Origin: Acetobacter lovaniensis | Lineage (GTDB): Bacteria; Pseudomonadota; Alphaproteobacteria; Acetobacterales; Acetobacteraceae | Direction of reading: 5' to 3' | Assembly (NCBI RefSeq): GCF_014207635.1 | Contig: NZ_JACHIE010000003.1 | Span: forward strand, 124,001 to 188,000 | DNA: 64,000 bases | Shown here: piece by piece, positions 37,560 to 45,737 of the stretch | How the letters are laid out: each line of letters opens with the position of its first letter | How positions within the stretch are numbered: the first letter of the stretch is position 1 | Notes under the pieces: model-generated | What the model was told of the DNA's origin: nothing | The model's database searches: none | Seen by the model: the letters and a program-made list of their open reading frames with translations, nothing else | Translations under genes and position numbers: made by a program

Positions 37560-37680
37560 GGTCTTGCCTGGCGTTTTTTGCAAAACGCTGCCTCCACCAT
37601 GGCCCTAAAGCCAAGTATGTTGATGAAGGCCCCTCAAAACTGAGGGTAACTACTCCCCAAGGACTGCGCGATGCCTACCA
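37560..37680 (-). promoter_or_regulatory. yybP-ykoY manganese riboswitch
   Basis: Read on the minus strand, the leader of mntP has the conserved CTTGGGGAGTAG block (GGGGAGTAG at 37658-37650), a stem, TCAACATACT, and the closing GGCAAGACC (37568-37560). These are the hallmark parts of the yybP-ykoY aptamer, known to sense Mn2+ and often found upstream of mntP. The boundaries are approximate. Confidence 0.85.
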
Positions 37681-37825
37681 AGTGCCGGGCAGGATTGCAA
37701 CCCTGTGTTTATCCGCTTTTCATCCACAGGCTTACCCACGCAAGCATCCTCAGAATCTGTGGATAATATATTAAAGCCCGTGCCGGTCGAGGAGGAGGGA
37801 CCGCGCCTCCGGATTGCCCCCCCCT

Positions 37826-38575
37826 TTACTCTGTAAACAGTCCGCCACTACGCCACACAACGCGACCAACAACCTGGACCGGAGAGCTGCCATCCCGGAT
37901 TATTTGCTGTGCTTCCTGAGCGTTGATCTCATCGGTGGGATAACGCGGGTTATCACTCATGACCAACAGGTTGCCATTTGCACGCAAAGAAAGCCTTTTT
38001 ACCAGAAGCTGGTCCCCAACTCTCAAGGCATAGACACCACCTGTAAAAATGTCTTTATCCATTAAATCAAACACAACGCTGTCACCAGAAAATATCACTG
38101 GCTCCATACTGTCACCACGCACGGTAAAACTTACCAGCCTGCGTGATCTGGTTTTAAGATGTTCTGGCAAAAGAGAGGTGCTTATCTGGAAGGATACGCT
38201 TTCTTCGGCATAGACTGACGAAATACCATGTCCGACTGATAACTCTATGTCATAACCGGGAATATGCATGAGTTCTGAGAGAGGTTTTTGCCTGCATGCC
38301 ACTTCGTTACGGCATGCATTGGGCTGATCGCCGAACAGCAGCCATTGCAGGTCCACATCGCATGCCTGTGCGATCTGCTCTGCGATCCCGATTTTCCACT
38401 CTCTTCCGTTCATGTAACCGCTAAGAGTGGTCGTACCAACATTTGCCGCCACGGCGACATGCGCCAGCCCCCCGGCATTCTTTACAGCCTGCTTCAGGCG
38501 CAAAAAACGTGAAAGATCTTCCCGCTTATGCTCCGCCTCTGGAAAATAACCGATTTCGGTGTTTTTCATGCTCAT
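37826..38575 (-). CDS. S24 (LexA/phage CI-like) transcriptional repressor
   Basis: 249 residues. An N-terminal helix-turn-helix (about 25-75: VKNAGGLAHVAVAANVGTTT, LSGYMNGREWKIG) is followed by an S24 self-cleavage domain with Ser in FTVRGDSMEPVIFSGDSVV and Lys in LLVKRLSLRANG. Such repressors are phage-type or SOS-responsive and inactivate themselves by autocleavage. ATG 38575 overlaps the stop of a 37-codon ORF upstream (ATGA), so it is probably translated by coupling. No other intact phage gene is adjacent; it may be a domesticated phage repressor. Confidence 0.87.
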   Translation of the reverse strand: MSMKNTEIGYFPEAEHKREDLSRFLRLKQAVKNAGGLAHVAVAANVGTTTLSGYMNGREWKIGIAEQIAQACDVDLQWLLFGDQPNACRNEVACRQKPLSELMHIPGYDIELSVGHGISSVYAEESVSFQISTSLLPEHLKTRSRRLVSFTVRGDSMEPVIFSGDSVVFDLMDKDIFTGGVYALRVGDQLLVKRLSLRANGNLLVMSDNPRYPTDEINAQEAQQIIRDGSSPVQVVGRVVWRSGGLFTE

Positions 38576-38685
38576 TTTTGTGAGGTTTCTAACGCTTTCC
38601 AGCGTTTATCCACAAGATATCCACTGAAACTGCGTGGGCACAAACCGAAAACGATTGACGTAATTCGGTGTGTCGCTATCTTCAC
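38572..38685 (-). CDS. 37-residue leader ORF coupled to the S24 repressor
   Basis: GTG 38685 has the strongest kind of ribosome site (GGAGGA, six bases upstream) and reads 37 codons (MKIATHRITSIVFGLCPRSF at the start), ending in TGA that overlaps the repressor ATG as ATGA. The product is basic and ends KRWKALETSQK. No family is recognised. It could be a functional small protein or a device that lets ribosomes reach the repressor start. A terminator lies just upstream (38722-38751). Confidence 0.55.
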   Translation of the reverse strand: MKIATHRITSIVFGLCPRSFSGYLVDKRWKALETSQK

Positions 38686-38721
38686 GTTAGTTCCTCCGTT
38701 CATAACAGGCGCGGTTGGACG

Positions 38722-38751
38722 AAAAAAAGAGGCCGGGGGGCAACCGGCCTC
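38722..38751 (-). terminator. Rho-independent terminator upstream of the leader ORF
   Basis: On the minus strand GAGGCCGG pairs with CCGGCCTC across a 7-base loop, followed by seven T residues. It ends any transcript arriving from 39.2-38.75 kb before the repressor unit. Confidence 0.85.
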
Positions 38752-39230
38752 AAAACTCAGGGAGTCCACTTATGGCACAAAAGCCATCAGGGATGCACGT
38801 AGAGGAATTAACGCCAAACTTCGTAAGTGATTTAAATCTCTCGCTACACTCCCCCGTTACACAGGGAAGAAGCCCAGTTCCGTGAGCACCAGAATTCAGT
38901 CGCTCCGGGCATTCTGATCTCATAAAAAAGGAATTGCCTCCATTCAGGGTAAAGCCCTTTGCGAGGTTTGGAATCGGGACCAGTTCCATACGGACGGAGC
39001 ATCTGCTGTGTCCGCGTGTTGATAGCCCGGATGCATAGCATGGCATGCAGTTGCCGCTCCCGTGGGCATAGCCCCTTACCCGGCGTTAGAGTATTTTCAC
39101 CCCTTTTTCCCACACGCCTGAACATCTGCGCAGACTCCATCCATACGCATAATCTTTATCTGTTCTGCAATAATGAATGAAATTATGGTGTATAATCGCC
39201 CGACATCCCTACAGAGTTCTCAAACCGTAA
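38752..39230. other. Gene-poor stretch, no confident gene
   Basis: About 480 bases between the repressor unit and the cyclase promoter. Two overlapping minus-strand ORFs (38750-39046 and 38844-39140, both 98 codons) are open; the first ends exactly at the terminator, but neither has clear coding bias or a recognised domain. It may be a degraded accessory gene or a non-coding transcript ending at the terminator. Confidence 0.4.
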
Positions 39231-39259
39231 TTGAAAAACTCCAGCATCTTCTCTATTTT
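39231..39259 (+). promoter_or_regulatory. Candidate sigma-70 type promoter for the diguanylate cyclase
   Basis: TTGAAA at 39231-39236, 17-base spacer, TATTTT at 39254-39259, 31 bases before the TTG start. Confidence 0.45.
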
Positions 39260-39289
39260 GCATAGAGTCTTAGAATAAAAGAGATTATT

Positions 39290-41086
39290 TTGCTCCATTC
39301 CCTTGCATCTCGGATCATCTTTGTCGGTTTCATCGTCAGCGTTAATCTGATCTGTCTTTCCGTGCTGCTGCTCTCCGCCTCCAACAGCATGATCTCAAGC
39401 TTCGAATGGAATGCCCACAGACAGAAAATTACCGAAGTTGTCACCGAAACCCTGTCTGATCTACGAGAGGCCCAGGCTGAAGAACGTGGCTACCTGCTCA
39501 CCACGGACCCTTCCTTCGCCAAGGATTTTGACGACCGTGTGGCCTCCGCCCTCGCCAAGGTCAACACGCTTGAACAACTGGTGCAGGATAATCCCATCCA
39601 GCATGAACGGGCACAAAGCCTGCAAGTTGCCACCAATGAGCGGCTGGATACCCTGATCAAACAGATCGCTCTTGCCCGTCAGGGCCGGTTTGATGAAGCC
39701 CGGTCACGGGTTATCGTCGGGCAGGGGCGTGTCAACATGGCCATTATTGCTCAAAAAGCCGATGAAATCCGGCAGACAGAACAGGAACTGCTGATTGCGC
39801 GGGAAGCCACGGCAAGAGCGCACGCAACATGGAACAGAAATCTGGTCGTTGGTGGATGCCTGATTATTGTCCTGCTGGTAAACGGTCTTCTGTATTTTGT
39901 GCTCAATGGCATGCGCCGTTCCGTCAGCCAGATTACGCGCGCCATGTCCGACTTCGGGAATGGCAACCGCACCGTACGTGTGGACGCCCGGATGGGTTGC
40001 ACGGAGTTTGATATTCTGGCCCATGGCTACAACACCATGGCCGAACGGCTGGATGCCGCCATGCAGGCGCAGGAAGCCAGCGACTATAAACTGCTTCAGG
40101 CCAATGCCGAACTCAAACGCAACAACGAAGCCATGGAACTGCTGGGGGAAATGGCCCATCGCCTTCAGGCCGCCCGCACCAGCAGCGAACTTTCTGCCAT
40201 TATCTGCGCTTTTGTGCCCCGCGTACTGCCCGGCATCCCCGGCGCGCTCTACACATATAACCACACCACCAACCAGCTTGAACGCATTGCGCACTGGGGC
40301 AGCCATACGCCTGTGGGGCGTGATGGCCTGCACCCTTCGTCGTGCTGGGCGTTGCGACTGGGGCAGAGTCACTCCGTCAACTCTCCCGGTGGGGACGTAA
40401 TCTGCCAGCATGTTGATAGCGATATCTGCATCTACCATTGCGAACCCCTGTTCGCGAGTGGTGAAGTTGTAGGGCTTTTGTATCTGCAAAGCCATGTGGC
40501 GGAAGAAAACCGCTTCCGCCTTGTTGCACTGGTGGAAAACATTGCCTCTGCTCTGGTTAACCAGAACCTGCAGAAAGACCTGCTTGAACAGACAATCCAT
40601 GATCCGCTGACCGGGCTGTACAACCGCCGCTACATGGAAGAAGCCCTGAATGCAGAAATTGCCACAGCCAGCCGGAACAATACTGCGCTAAGCCTGATTA
40701 TGGCCGATATTGATCATTTCAAACGTATCAACGATGAGTTCGGGCACGATGCGGGGGACATGGTCCTGCGCACCTTTGCTAATGAAATCCAGAACTCCTT
40801 CAGAAGCAACGACATTGTATGCCGGTTTGGTGGAGAGGAGTTCCTGATCATCACAACCTATCACCCGCTGAACTCGCTCATCCAGCGGGTGGAAGAGCTG
40901 CGGTTGAGCCTGTCGCGGCTGGAGTTGTATTATAATGGTCAGGCTCTGGGCAAAATCACCATGTCGTTCGGTGTGACCACGTGGGACAAATCCTTACCAA
41001 CGGAAACGACCGCCATTATCCGCAAGGCTGACGCGGCTCTTTATCAGGCCAAAAAAGACGGGCGGGATCGTATTGTTGTCGGCTGA
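39290..41086 (+). CDS. Membrane-bound diguanylate cyclase (CHASE3-HAMP-GAF-GGDEF)
   Basis: 598 residues. Domains in order: membrane segment 1 (8-32), CHASE3-like helical periplasmic sensor (about 40-180), membrane segment 2 (about 187-207), HAMP, GAF-like domain (about 295-430), and GGDEF (about 440-598) with active-site GGEEF near 514. An RxxD inhibitory site (RSND) lies five residues before it, so product feedback is expected. It makes cyclic di-GMP, a signal for attachment and cellulose or motility control. No EAL domain is present. The start is a TTG; the next in-frame ATG falls after the first membrane segment. Confidence 0.88.
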   Translation: MLHSLASRIIFVGFIVSVNLICLSVLLLSASNSMISSFEWNAHRQKITEVVTETLSDLREAQAEERGYLLTTDPSFAKDFDDRVASALAKVNTLEQLVQDNPIQHERAQSLQVATNERLDTLIKQIALARQGRFDEARSRVIVGQGRVNMAIIAQKADEIRQTEQELLIAREATARAHATWNRNLVVGGCLIIVLLVNGLLYFVLNGMRRSVSQITRAMSDFGNGNRTVRVDARMGCTEFDILAHGYNTMAERLDAAMQAQEASDYKLLQANAELKRNNEAMELLGEMAHRLQAARTSSELSAIICAFVPRVLPGIPGALYTYNHTTNQLERIAHWGSHTPVGRDGLHPSSCWALRLGQSHSVNSPGGDVICQHVDSDICIYHCEPLFASGEVVGLLYLQSHVAEENRFRLVALVENIASALVNQNLQKDLLEQTIHDPLTGLYNRRYMEEALNAEIATASRNNTALSLIMADIDHFKRINDEFGHDAGDMVLRTFANEIQNSFRSNDIVCRFGGEEFLIITTYHPLNSLIQRVEELRLSLSRLELYYNGQALGKITMSFGVTTWDKSLPTETTAIIRKADAALYQAKKDGRDRIVVG

Positions 41087-41277
41087 CATCTGCCACATGC
41101 GCGACAATACCGGAGCGCAGACCCTGCCACCCTCTTGATCTCCCGCTCGATCCAACCCATTTCTAGGCCGGAGCAGAATACCGTCTGACACGTCCGGCTA
41201 CCGCAATGGAGCATCGGCCACCATGTCAGGCGGCATACAATGCGCAGGACAATAACGGGCAACACAGGAAAAAGTTC

Positions 41278-41928
41278 ATGGACCTTCTGCATATTCTCAA
41301 GCACCGTCATACAACCAAGGCATATGACAAAGACCGCAAAATACCCGCTCCCGTTGTAGCGCAACTGCTGGAAGCCCTGCGTTACAGCCCCTCCTCCGTC
41401 AACTCCCAGCCGTGGCACTTTTTTGTGGCCGACACGGACGAAGGCAAAGCCCGTATTGCCAAATCCACCAGCGGTACCTTTGCCTTTAACGCCTCTCGTG
41501 TCACGGATGCCTCACACGTCATTGTACTGAGCGCACGCAACACGCTACCGCCAGAGTACCTGCAAACCCTTGCGGATCAGGAGCAGGCCGATGGCCGCTA
41601 TGTCGATGCGGATGCCCGTGCACTGACACATAAGGGCCGCTCAGGGTTTGTCGGGCTGCATGAACAGGCAGGAGACCTGCCCGCATGGACACAAAAACAG
41701 ACCTATATTGCACAGGGTTTCCTGCTTTTGTCTGCCGCCCTCCTTGGCGTGGATGCCACTCCCATGGAAGGTTTTGATGCCGCTATTCTGAGCAAGGAAC
41801 TGGAACTGGAAGAAAAAGGCCTGTCACCAGCCGTTCTTGTAGCCCTGGGCTACCATTCGGATGCTGACTTCAATGCCAAGCTCCCCAAATCCCGCCTGCC
41901 TGAAAAAACCATCTTCTCCCATATCTGA
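41278..41928 (+). CDS. NAD(P)H nitroreductase / dihydropteridine reductase, NfsB-like
   Basis: 216 residues. FMN flavoprotein of the nitroreductase family, a homodimer reducing nitroaromatics, quinones or flavins. The start ILKHRHTTKAYDKDRKI and LRYSPSSVNSQPWHFFVADT (FMN phosphate and ring contacts) are typical of the oxygen-insensitive NfsB group, as is ALGYHSDADFNAKLPKSRLP at the end. ATG 41278 has AGGAAAA upstream; the frame extends to 41206 without homology. The physiological substrate is unknown. Confidence 0.88.
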   Translation: MDLLHILKHRHTTKAYDKDRKIPAPVVAQLLEALRYSPSSVNSQPWHFFVADTDEGKARIAKSTSGTFAFNASRVTDASHVIVLSARNTLPPEYLQTLADQEQADGRYVDADARALTHKGRSGFVGLHEQAGDLPAWTQKQTYIAQGFLLLSAALLGVDATPMEGFDAAILSKELELEEKGLSPAVLVALGYHSDADFNAKLPKSRLPEKTIFSHI

Positions 41929-41935
41929 CAGCACT

Positions 41936-41977
41936 CCCCTCCTGCGCCTGAACCATCTTGATCAGGAGGGGTATTTT
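41936..41977. terminator. Terminator-like hairpin between convergent genes
   Basis: CCCCTCCTG and CAGGAGGGG form a perfect 9-base stem, followed by TATTTT. It probably ends the nitroreductase transcript and possibly the opposing one. Confidence 0.7.
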
Positions 41978-41994
41978 CCTACAAATGAGGCAAA

Positions 41995-42378
41995 TCATGA
42001 CCCGCCGCTGGTGCTGATCGGGTCATCATTGATTTTCATTTTTCTAATGATCTGCGCCAGTTCATGCGCATAGGCTGCTTTGACATTGGTAACAGCCTTG
42101 CCCACCCGCTCCTTGGGGTGCTTCTGACATTCGTCCCTTATGGCTTTGGATAAGCCTTTTGTCACCTCATCTGGCGGACGGGACTCACTCATTTTATCGC
42201 CTGAATAGTCTTCATGCTCGGAATTGAGGTAATCGATACAAATCCCGTTGGCGTTATTGGTCGTCTTCTGCATCAACGCCCTATAGTCTCCGTCCTCCTC
42301 ATTATCCTGCGCGATGGCAGGAACCGAGCACAGGGCGAACACACCGCCAAGAACAAGACTGATAAGCTGTTTACGCAT
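41995..42378 (-). CDS. Hypothetical secreted protein
   Basis: 127 residues with a Sec signal peptide (LISLVLGGVFALCSVPAIAQ, cleavage after AIA). The acidic mature protein has two cysteines (near 48 and 85) likely to form a disulfide, and a helical C-terminal half (AVTNVKAAYAHELAQIIRKM). No family is recognised; size and layout recall small periplasmic chaperones or immunity-type proteins, but that is only a resemblance. It is convergent with the nitroreductase gene. Confidence 0.55.
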   Translation of the reverse strand: MRKQLISLVLGGVFALCSVPAIAQDNEEDGDYRALMQKTTNNANGICIDYLNSEHEDYSGDKMSESRPPDEVTKGLSKAIRDECQKHPKERVGKAVTNVKAAYAHELAQIIRKMKINDDPISTSGGS

Positions 42379-42848
42379 GGTCCGTGCCTTCCATATTCCT
42401 GCCCCATAGGCGCATGGTCGCCAAGAATACCATACCCCACCGTGACCTGCCTAACCGGAGGGGCCTGCTGGGGCACAGAGCATGTATGCACCAGACAAAA
42501 CCAGCGCAGGACCACACAATGCATACCATGAGAGCCCTCCCGCTCAGGCTGGCATAAGCATTCCCGTTTGTGGCAGCGCATCAAACATACGCGCAAGGAT
42601 TACCGTGACGGGCATACCCTTCCCTCGCTGACACGTCGTACACAACATCCTGCCATGTCAGAAAACCCATGCACCCACACTGCTTCCATGTCATCACGGA
42701 TGTGTCTGACCGGGTTTGTATCCATCAGCACTCTGGGCTGCCCGCGCATGCGCTTAAACTCCCCAGCCACCGCCACCCAGCACTTTTAACCTTTTAATAA
42801 TCCCTTCCGGCCATCCTGTACGGTGTTGACGTATAGCAGGATCCTCCC
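42379..42848. other. Intergenic stretch with no gene seen
   Basis: 470 bases between divergent genes; short ORFs here lack coding bias. The last 60 bases probably hold the promoter of the gene at 42849 (TTGACG at about 42824), with AGGA seven bases before its ATG. Confidence 0.5.
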
Positions 42849-43679
42849 ATGACAACTCTCAACACGGCCCAAGCAGCCAATATGGGCTTCTCCCACACAA
42901 CTGGGTCCTACAATGCGGCACTCAACACGCACACGACCGCCCCCTCACCTAGCGCAGACAGCACCAGTGCCACCACTGCGGATCAGTCGAGCATAGAAAA
43001 GTCTGTGCAAATCACACTATCTCAGGCCGGGATTGAGTTTTTAGCACATTCATCTTCTGCGACCAGCGCGTATCTGGCCTCTGCGCAGGAAGCGCTGAGC
43101 AGGCTGGATCAACTTGCCAAATCAAGCCATGCTTCCGCTAAAGAGCAGGCAGAAGAACAGGTCAATAGTCTCAAAGCGCAGATACACCTGCTTATGCAGT
43201 TCAAGGCATTCATGTCGCCCAGAGCACTGGCACAGGCTCTGGCACAGCTTGCGCGGCAACTGGCGGCTGCTGTTGCTCAATATACGCAAAATGGCGGCAG
43301 CAATGCCGCCATAGGCAACGCCTTGCTGGCAGCACCACAGGGCACAGCGCAAGAGCCGTCCAATACACAGGACACCTCCGAGCAAAATGACCCCACCACA
43401 CAGACACAACAGAGCGATGCGGATGCGCCCCAGAGCAGCACCACACCGGACAGCACACAGGCTGCAACCTCATCTACTCACGTAACAGCCACAAGAAGCA
43501 GCGAAGATCAGGATTTTGCACAAACAGTACGAGGGGTGGCCGCAGAGATTAAAGCACTTCTTCCAGCCAGCAGACACCACCAGAAGAAAACGGATGCCCC
43601 AGCCGATACCGACCTTCAGGCCACACGGAATGCTCTTGAAGCTGTGGATCAGATGATCCCACTCCTGAGCGGGCAGTAA
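42849..43679 (+). CDS. Ser/Thr/Gln-rich low-complexity hypothetical protein
   Basis: 276 residues with no signal peptide. The N-terminal 50 residues are Ser/Thr/Ala-rich, then comes a helical part (ITLSQAGIEFLAHSSSATSA, LSRLDQLAKSSHASAKEQAE) and an alanine/glutamine helix (ALAQALAQLARQLAAAVAQY). A disordered linker full of T, Q, S and D follows (about 180-225), then a last helical segment. No domain is recognised. The shape, a structured core with disordered ends, fits a secreted or surface-appendage associated protein, which is speculation. A 12-G tract lies 30 bases after its stop. Confidence 0.6.
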   Translation: MTTLNTAQAANMGFSHTTGSYNAALNTHTTAPSPSADSTSATTADQSSIEKSVQITLSQAGIEFLAHSSSATSAYLASAQEALSRLDQLAKSSHASAKEQAEEQVNSLKAQIHLLMQFKAFMSPRALAQALAQLARQLAAAVAQYTQNGGSNAAIGNALLAAPQGTAQEPSNTQDTSEQNDPTTQTQQSDADAPQSSTTPDSTQAATSSTHVTATRSSEDQDFAQTVRGVAAEIKALLPASRHHQKKTDAPADTDLQATRNALEAVDQMIPLLSGQ

Positions 43680-43708
43680 CCACAGCACAGACTGACACAC
43701 AAAACAGA

Positions 43709-43720
43709 GGGGGGGGGGGG
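43709..43720. repeat. Homopolymeric G12 tract
   Basis: Twelve consecutive G residues, between the low-complexity gene and a 51-codon ORF. Long mononucleotide runs are prone to slipped-strand length change. Confidence 0.9.
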
Positions 43721-43775
43721 AATGGAAAAACAGCCTCTCTGGACTTTTCCCGAAAAAAGCAGTTAAGAAAAACTC

Positions 43776-43931
43776 ATGAGATGGTTTGCAACAAGCATGA
43801 TCTGCCGCATCCTCGGGCATAAATGGGGAGCATGGCAGCGCCAGCGGTCATGGGACGGTAGCGGAGAGTTCCAGCACCGCAAATGCATGCGGCGCGGCTG
43901 TCTGGCTACAGAGCAACAGCGAACAGACTGA
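43776..43931 (+). CDS. 51-residue Cys/His protein, possible zinc-binding
   Basis: Short ORF with layout ICRILGHKWGAWQRQRSW then FQHRKCMRRGC. Cys 10, His 15, His 34, Cys 37 and Cys 42 could bind zinc, and the C-x4-H ... C-x4-C pattern recalls small phage-associated DUF1660-type proteins (CRxxGHxW start). ATG 43776 has only a weak purine-rich site. Sits in an accessory region, 55 bases after the G12 tract. No function is known to me. Confidence 0.5.
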   Translation: MRWFATSMICRILGHKWGAWQRQRSWDGSGEFQHRKCMRRGCLATEQQRTD

Positions 43932-44251
43932 GCGCTCCTTTCGGGCGGTTAGTAACCTATCTTCCAGAACTTATCCGGTTTAGAGTAAATGCTGACGTCA
44001 AACACGCAGTAGAATTATGCATGATATACTTCCCGATCTTAAAAACCATTATATGCAAATATTGAATGGATTTATTTTCTCAGTATATAATTAAATTTAT
44101 ATCAATAAATAATTTTTATTACATGTTATCCATTATTTATTCAATGGAACTTTATGATTTTAACAATAAATGTCACATCTAAAAATTTCAGATTGTCGTA
44201 ACAATACAGTCTGATCGTCCCATCAAACAACCAGACTGCATTATCAAAAAT
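43932..44251. other. AT-rich non-coding stretch
   Basis: 320 bases, much richer in A and T than the rest of the window, with no ORF of note. The composition suggests recently acquired DNA. Confidence 0.7.
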
Positions 44252-44569
44252 TTAAGCTATACCTAATGCCATTTTCGCAAATATTACTTTTTCGGGAGAA
44301 TCTGCGAATACATATCCTTTTTCAAGGAGTTTTCTCGTGTAATATTTATTATAAATAAACGCCCAAACAAAAGATGCAATAAACACACCAAATCCTACTG
44401 TGCATGCACCTATAATACATTGAACAACAAAAAATCCAATAAATGTTATAAAATCCATCCTAAACAAACATGGAAATGCGCCAAAAAAGAAAGTCGTCCA
44501 CGAGAATCCGTAAAACCCATCTTTCTCTATACCGGTATCTTTGTGCCGAAGTTTAATCCGTGTGGCCAT
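44252..44569 (-). CDS. Small membrane protein, HrgC/DUF2628-like
   Basis: About 105 residues: a short polar head (MATRIKLRHKDTGIEKDGFY), the motif GFSWTTFFFGAFPCLFRMDF, then two membrane segments (ITFIGFFVVQCIIGACTVGF, VFIASFVWAFIYNKYYTRKL). FSWTxFFFGxFPxxFRxD is the hallmark of a family of small membrane proteins found around HrgC and DUF2628. Its function is unknown. Codon use is AT-rich, unlike the neighbours, pointing to horizontal transfer. ATG 44569 is preferred over 44632. Confidence 0.6.
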   Translation of the reverse strand: MATRIKLRHKDTGIEKDGFYGFSWTTFFFGAFPCLFRMDFITFIGFFVVQCIIGACTVGFGVFIASFVWAFIYNKYYTRKLLEKGYVFADSPEKVIFAKMALGIA

Positions 44570-44786
44570 TGCAAGTTCTCGAACTACATTAATGATATTT
44601 AATGCCATACATACAGGACGCAGGCAGGACAATCTCCAATCAAATTAATAATGCATCCGCAAAATAAAACAACTTGTGAAACCCAACCTGCGCAGACCCG
44701 CAAGATCATGGCTATTACGGATTTACGGTTTCAGTCTGCACTGGCCGGGCGAAGCGTCCGGCGTAACGCGCGGACGTGGTTAGAAC

Positions 44787-45226
44787 ATGCGCGACCGTTC
44801 CCGGACGGAGATCGAGCAGAAATTGCTGGCCATAAAAATTACCCCCTATCTGGCGGTCAGGACGGCGGCGGGTGCCAGTCTGCGTGGCGAAGCTGCTTGG
44901 AGGTTCGCCCGGGATAATCAAAATCTCATCAGTCTGACGGACGTTCAGCAGAGGCATCTTCTACAGCCCAATCTCCCGAGCTATGAGGCGATCGTTCGTT
45001 GAGACATCCATGCCTCCCTGACACAAACGAGTTCGACGCCCCCGTCGCGTTCGCCTACAATCCAGAAAGAGGTTGGCCGGGCGTCCGTGCTGCTATCAAC
45101 AGCGGCGACAAACGCAAGGCCGTCGGGATCATTGAGGAGCCGGTGCGCTCGAAAGGAAAGGTCATGAACGGTCTGGTCAAGAGACGGCACGACGAGGCCA
45201 TGCTTCTGCTGGAAGGACGATATTGA
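44787..45226 (+). pseudogene. Broken endolysin (lysozyme-like) remnant
   Basis: Two overlapping frames make one lysozyme-like C-terminal sequence: ISLTDVQQRHLLQPNLPSYE in one frame (44787-45002), then FDAPVAFAYNPERGWPGVRA and KVMNGLVKRRHDEAMLLLEG in another (to 45226). In intact phage-type endolysins these are continuous (FDALV.FA.N ... GLV.RR..E). A TGA at 45000-45002 and a frame change break it. The N-terminal catalytic part is missing or unrecognisable. A prophage remnant is inferred. Confidence 0.6.
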
Positions 45227-45660
45227 TGATCCGCGCTATCCTGAGCCTGATTTGCGCCATCTGCATCGGCGGCACCGCACACGCGGATGCCAGGCCGGAG
45301 TCTTTGGAGGAACTGACCTACAATCTCAATACGAGGTTCAACGACGAGCTTGATGGAAAGGCGTTTCTCAATGGGCGGTTGATCGTGCGCGTCGAACGTG
45401 TTTCGACCTGTGTGTCGGCAGTCTGGACCCGAAGCGGCGACGTCGGATCGCCGCTGCGGCGTGACCTGCTGGAATGGGACAAAATGTTTAATGGCGACCC
45501 TCGGATTGAGGCTCAGTCTTACTATTTGACGTTCGTCTATACTGACCATCGGAGCGATGATGTTGTATCGATGCCTCTTACAGCACGTCCAGATCGTTTT
45601 GAAGATACGGCGGGTGTCTACCTCCCATCGTGCCAATCGAAACAGCACCATCGCAGGTGA
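45226..45660 (+). CDS. Hypothetical secreted protein after the endolysin remnant
   Basis: 144 residues. Signal peptide MIRAILSLICAICIGGTAHA, then a mature part with a cysteine pair (near 62 and 137) and mixed strand pattern. ATG 45226 overlaps the stop of the endolysin remnant, so the two were probably one lysis or effector cassette. A further coding-looking frame continues past its stop (GTG near 45629 to about 45795: VPIETAPSQVTIFASGDPAD), so this gene may itself be frameshifted. No family recognised. Confidence 0.45.
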   Translation: MIRAILSLICAICIGGTAHADARPESLEELTYNLNTRFNDELDGKAFLNGRLIVRVERVSTCVSAVWTRSGDVGSPLRRDLLEWDKMFNGDPRIEAQSYYLTFVYTDHRSDDVVSMPLTARPDRFEDTAGVYLPSCQSKQHHRR

Positions 45661-45737
45661 CGATCTTTGCGTCGGGCGATCCCGCCGACAACATCACGCT
45701 CGGCGGGTCTGCCAGAACACAACCCATTCAGTTGGGA

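Noticed and set aside
38528..38830. 100-codon plus-strand ORF opposite the repressor leader
   Set aside because: Antisense to better supported genes, no ribosome site or homology.
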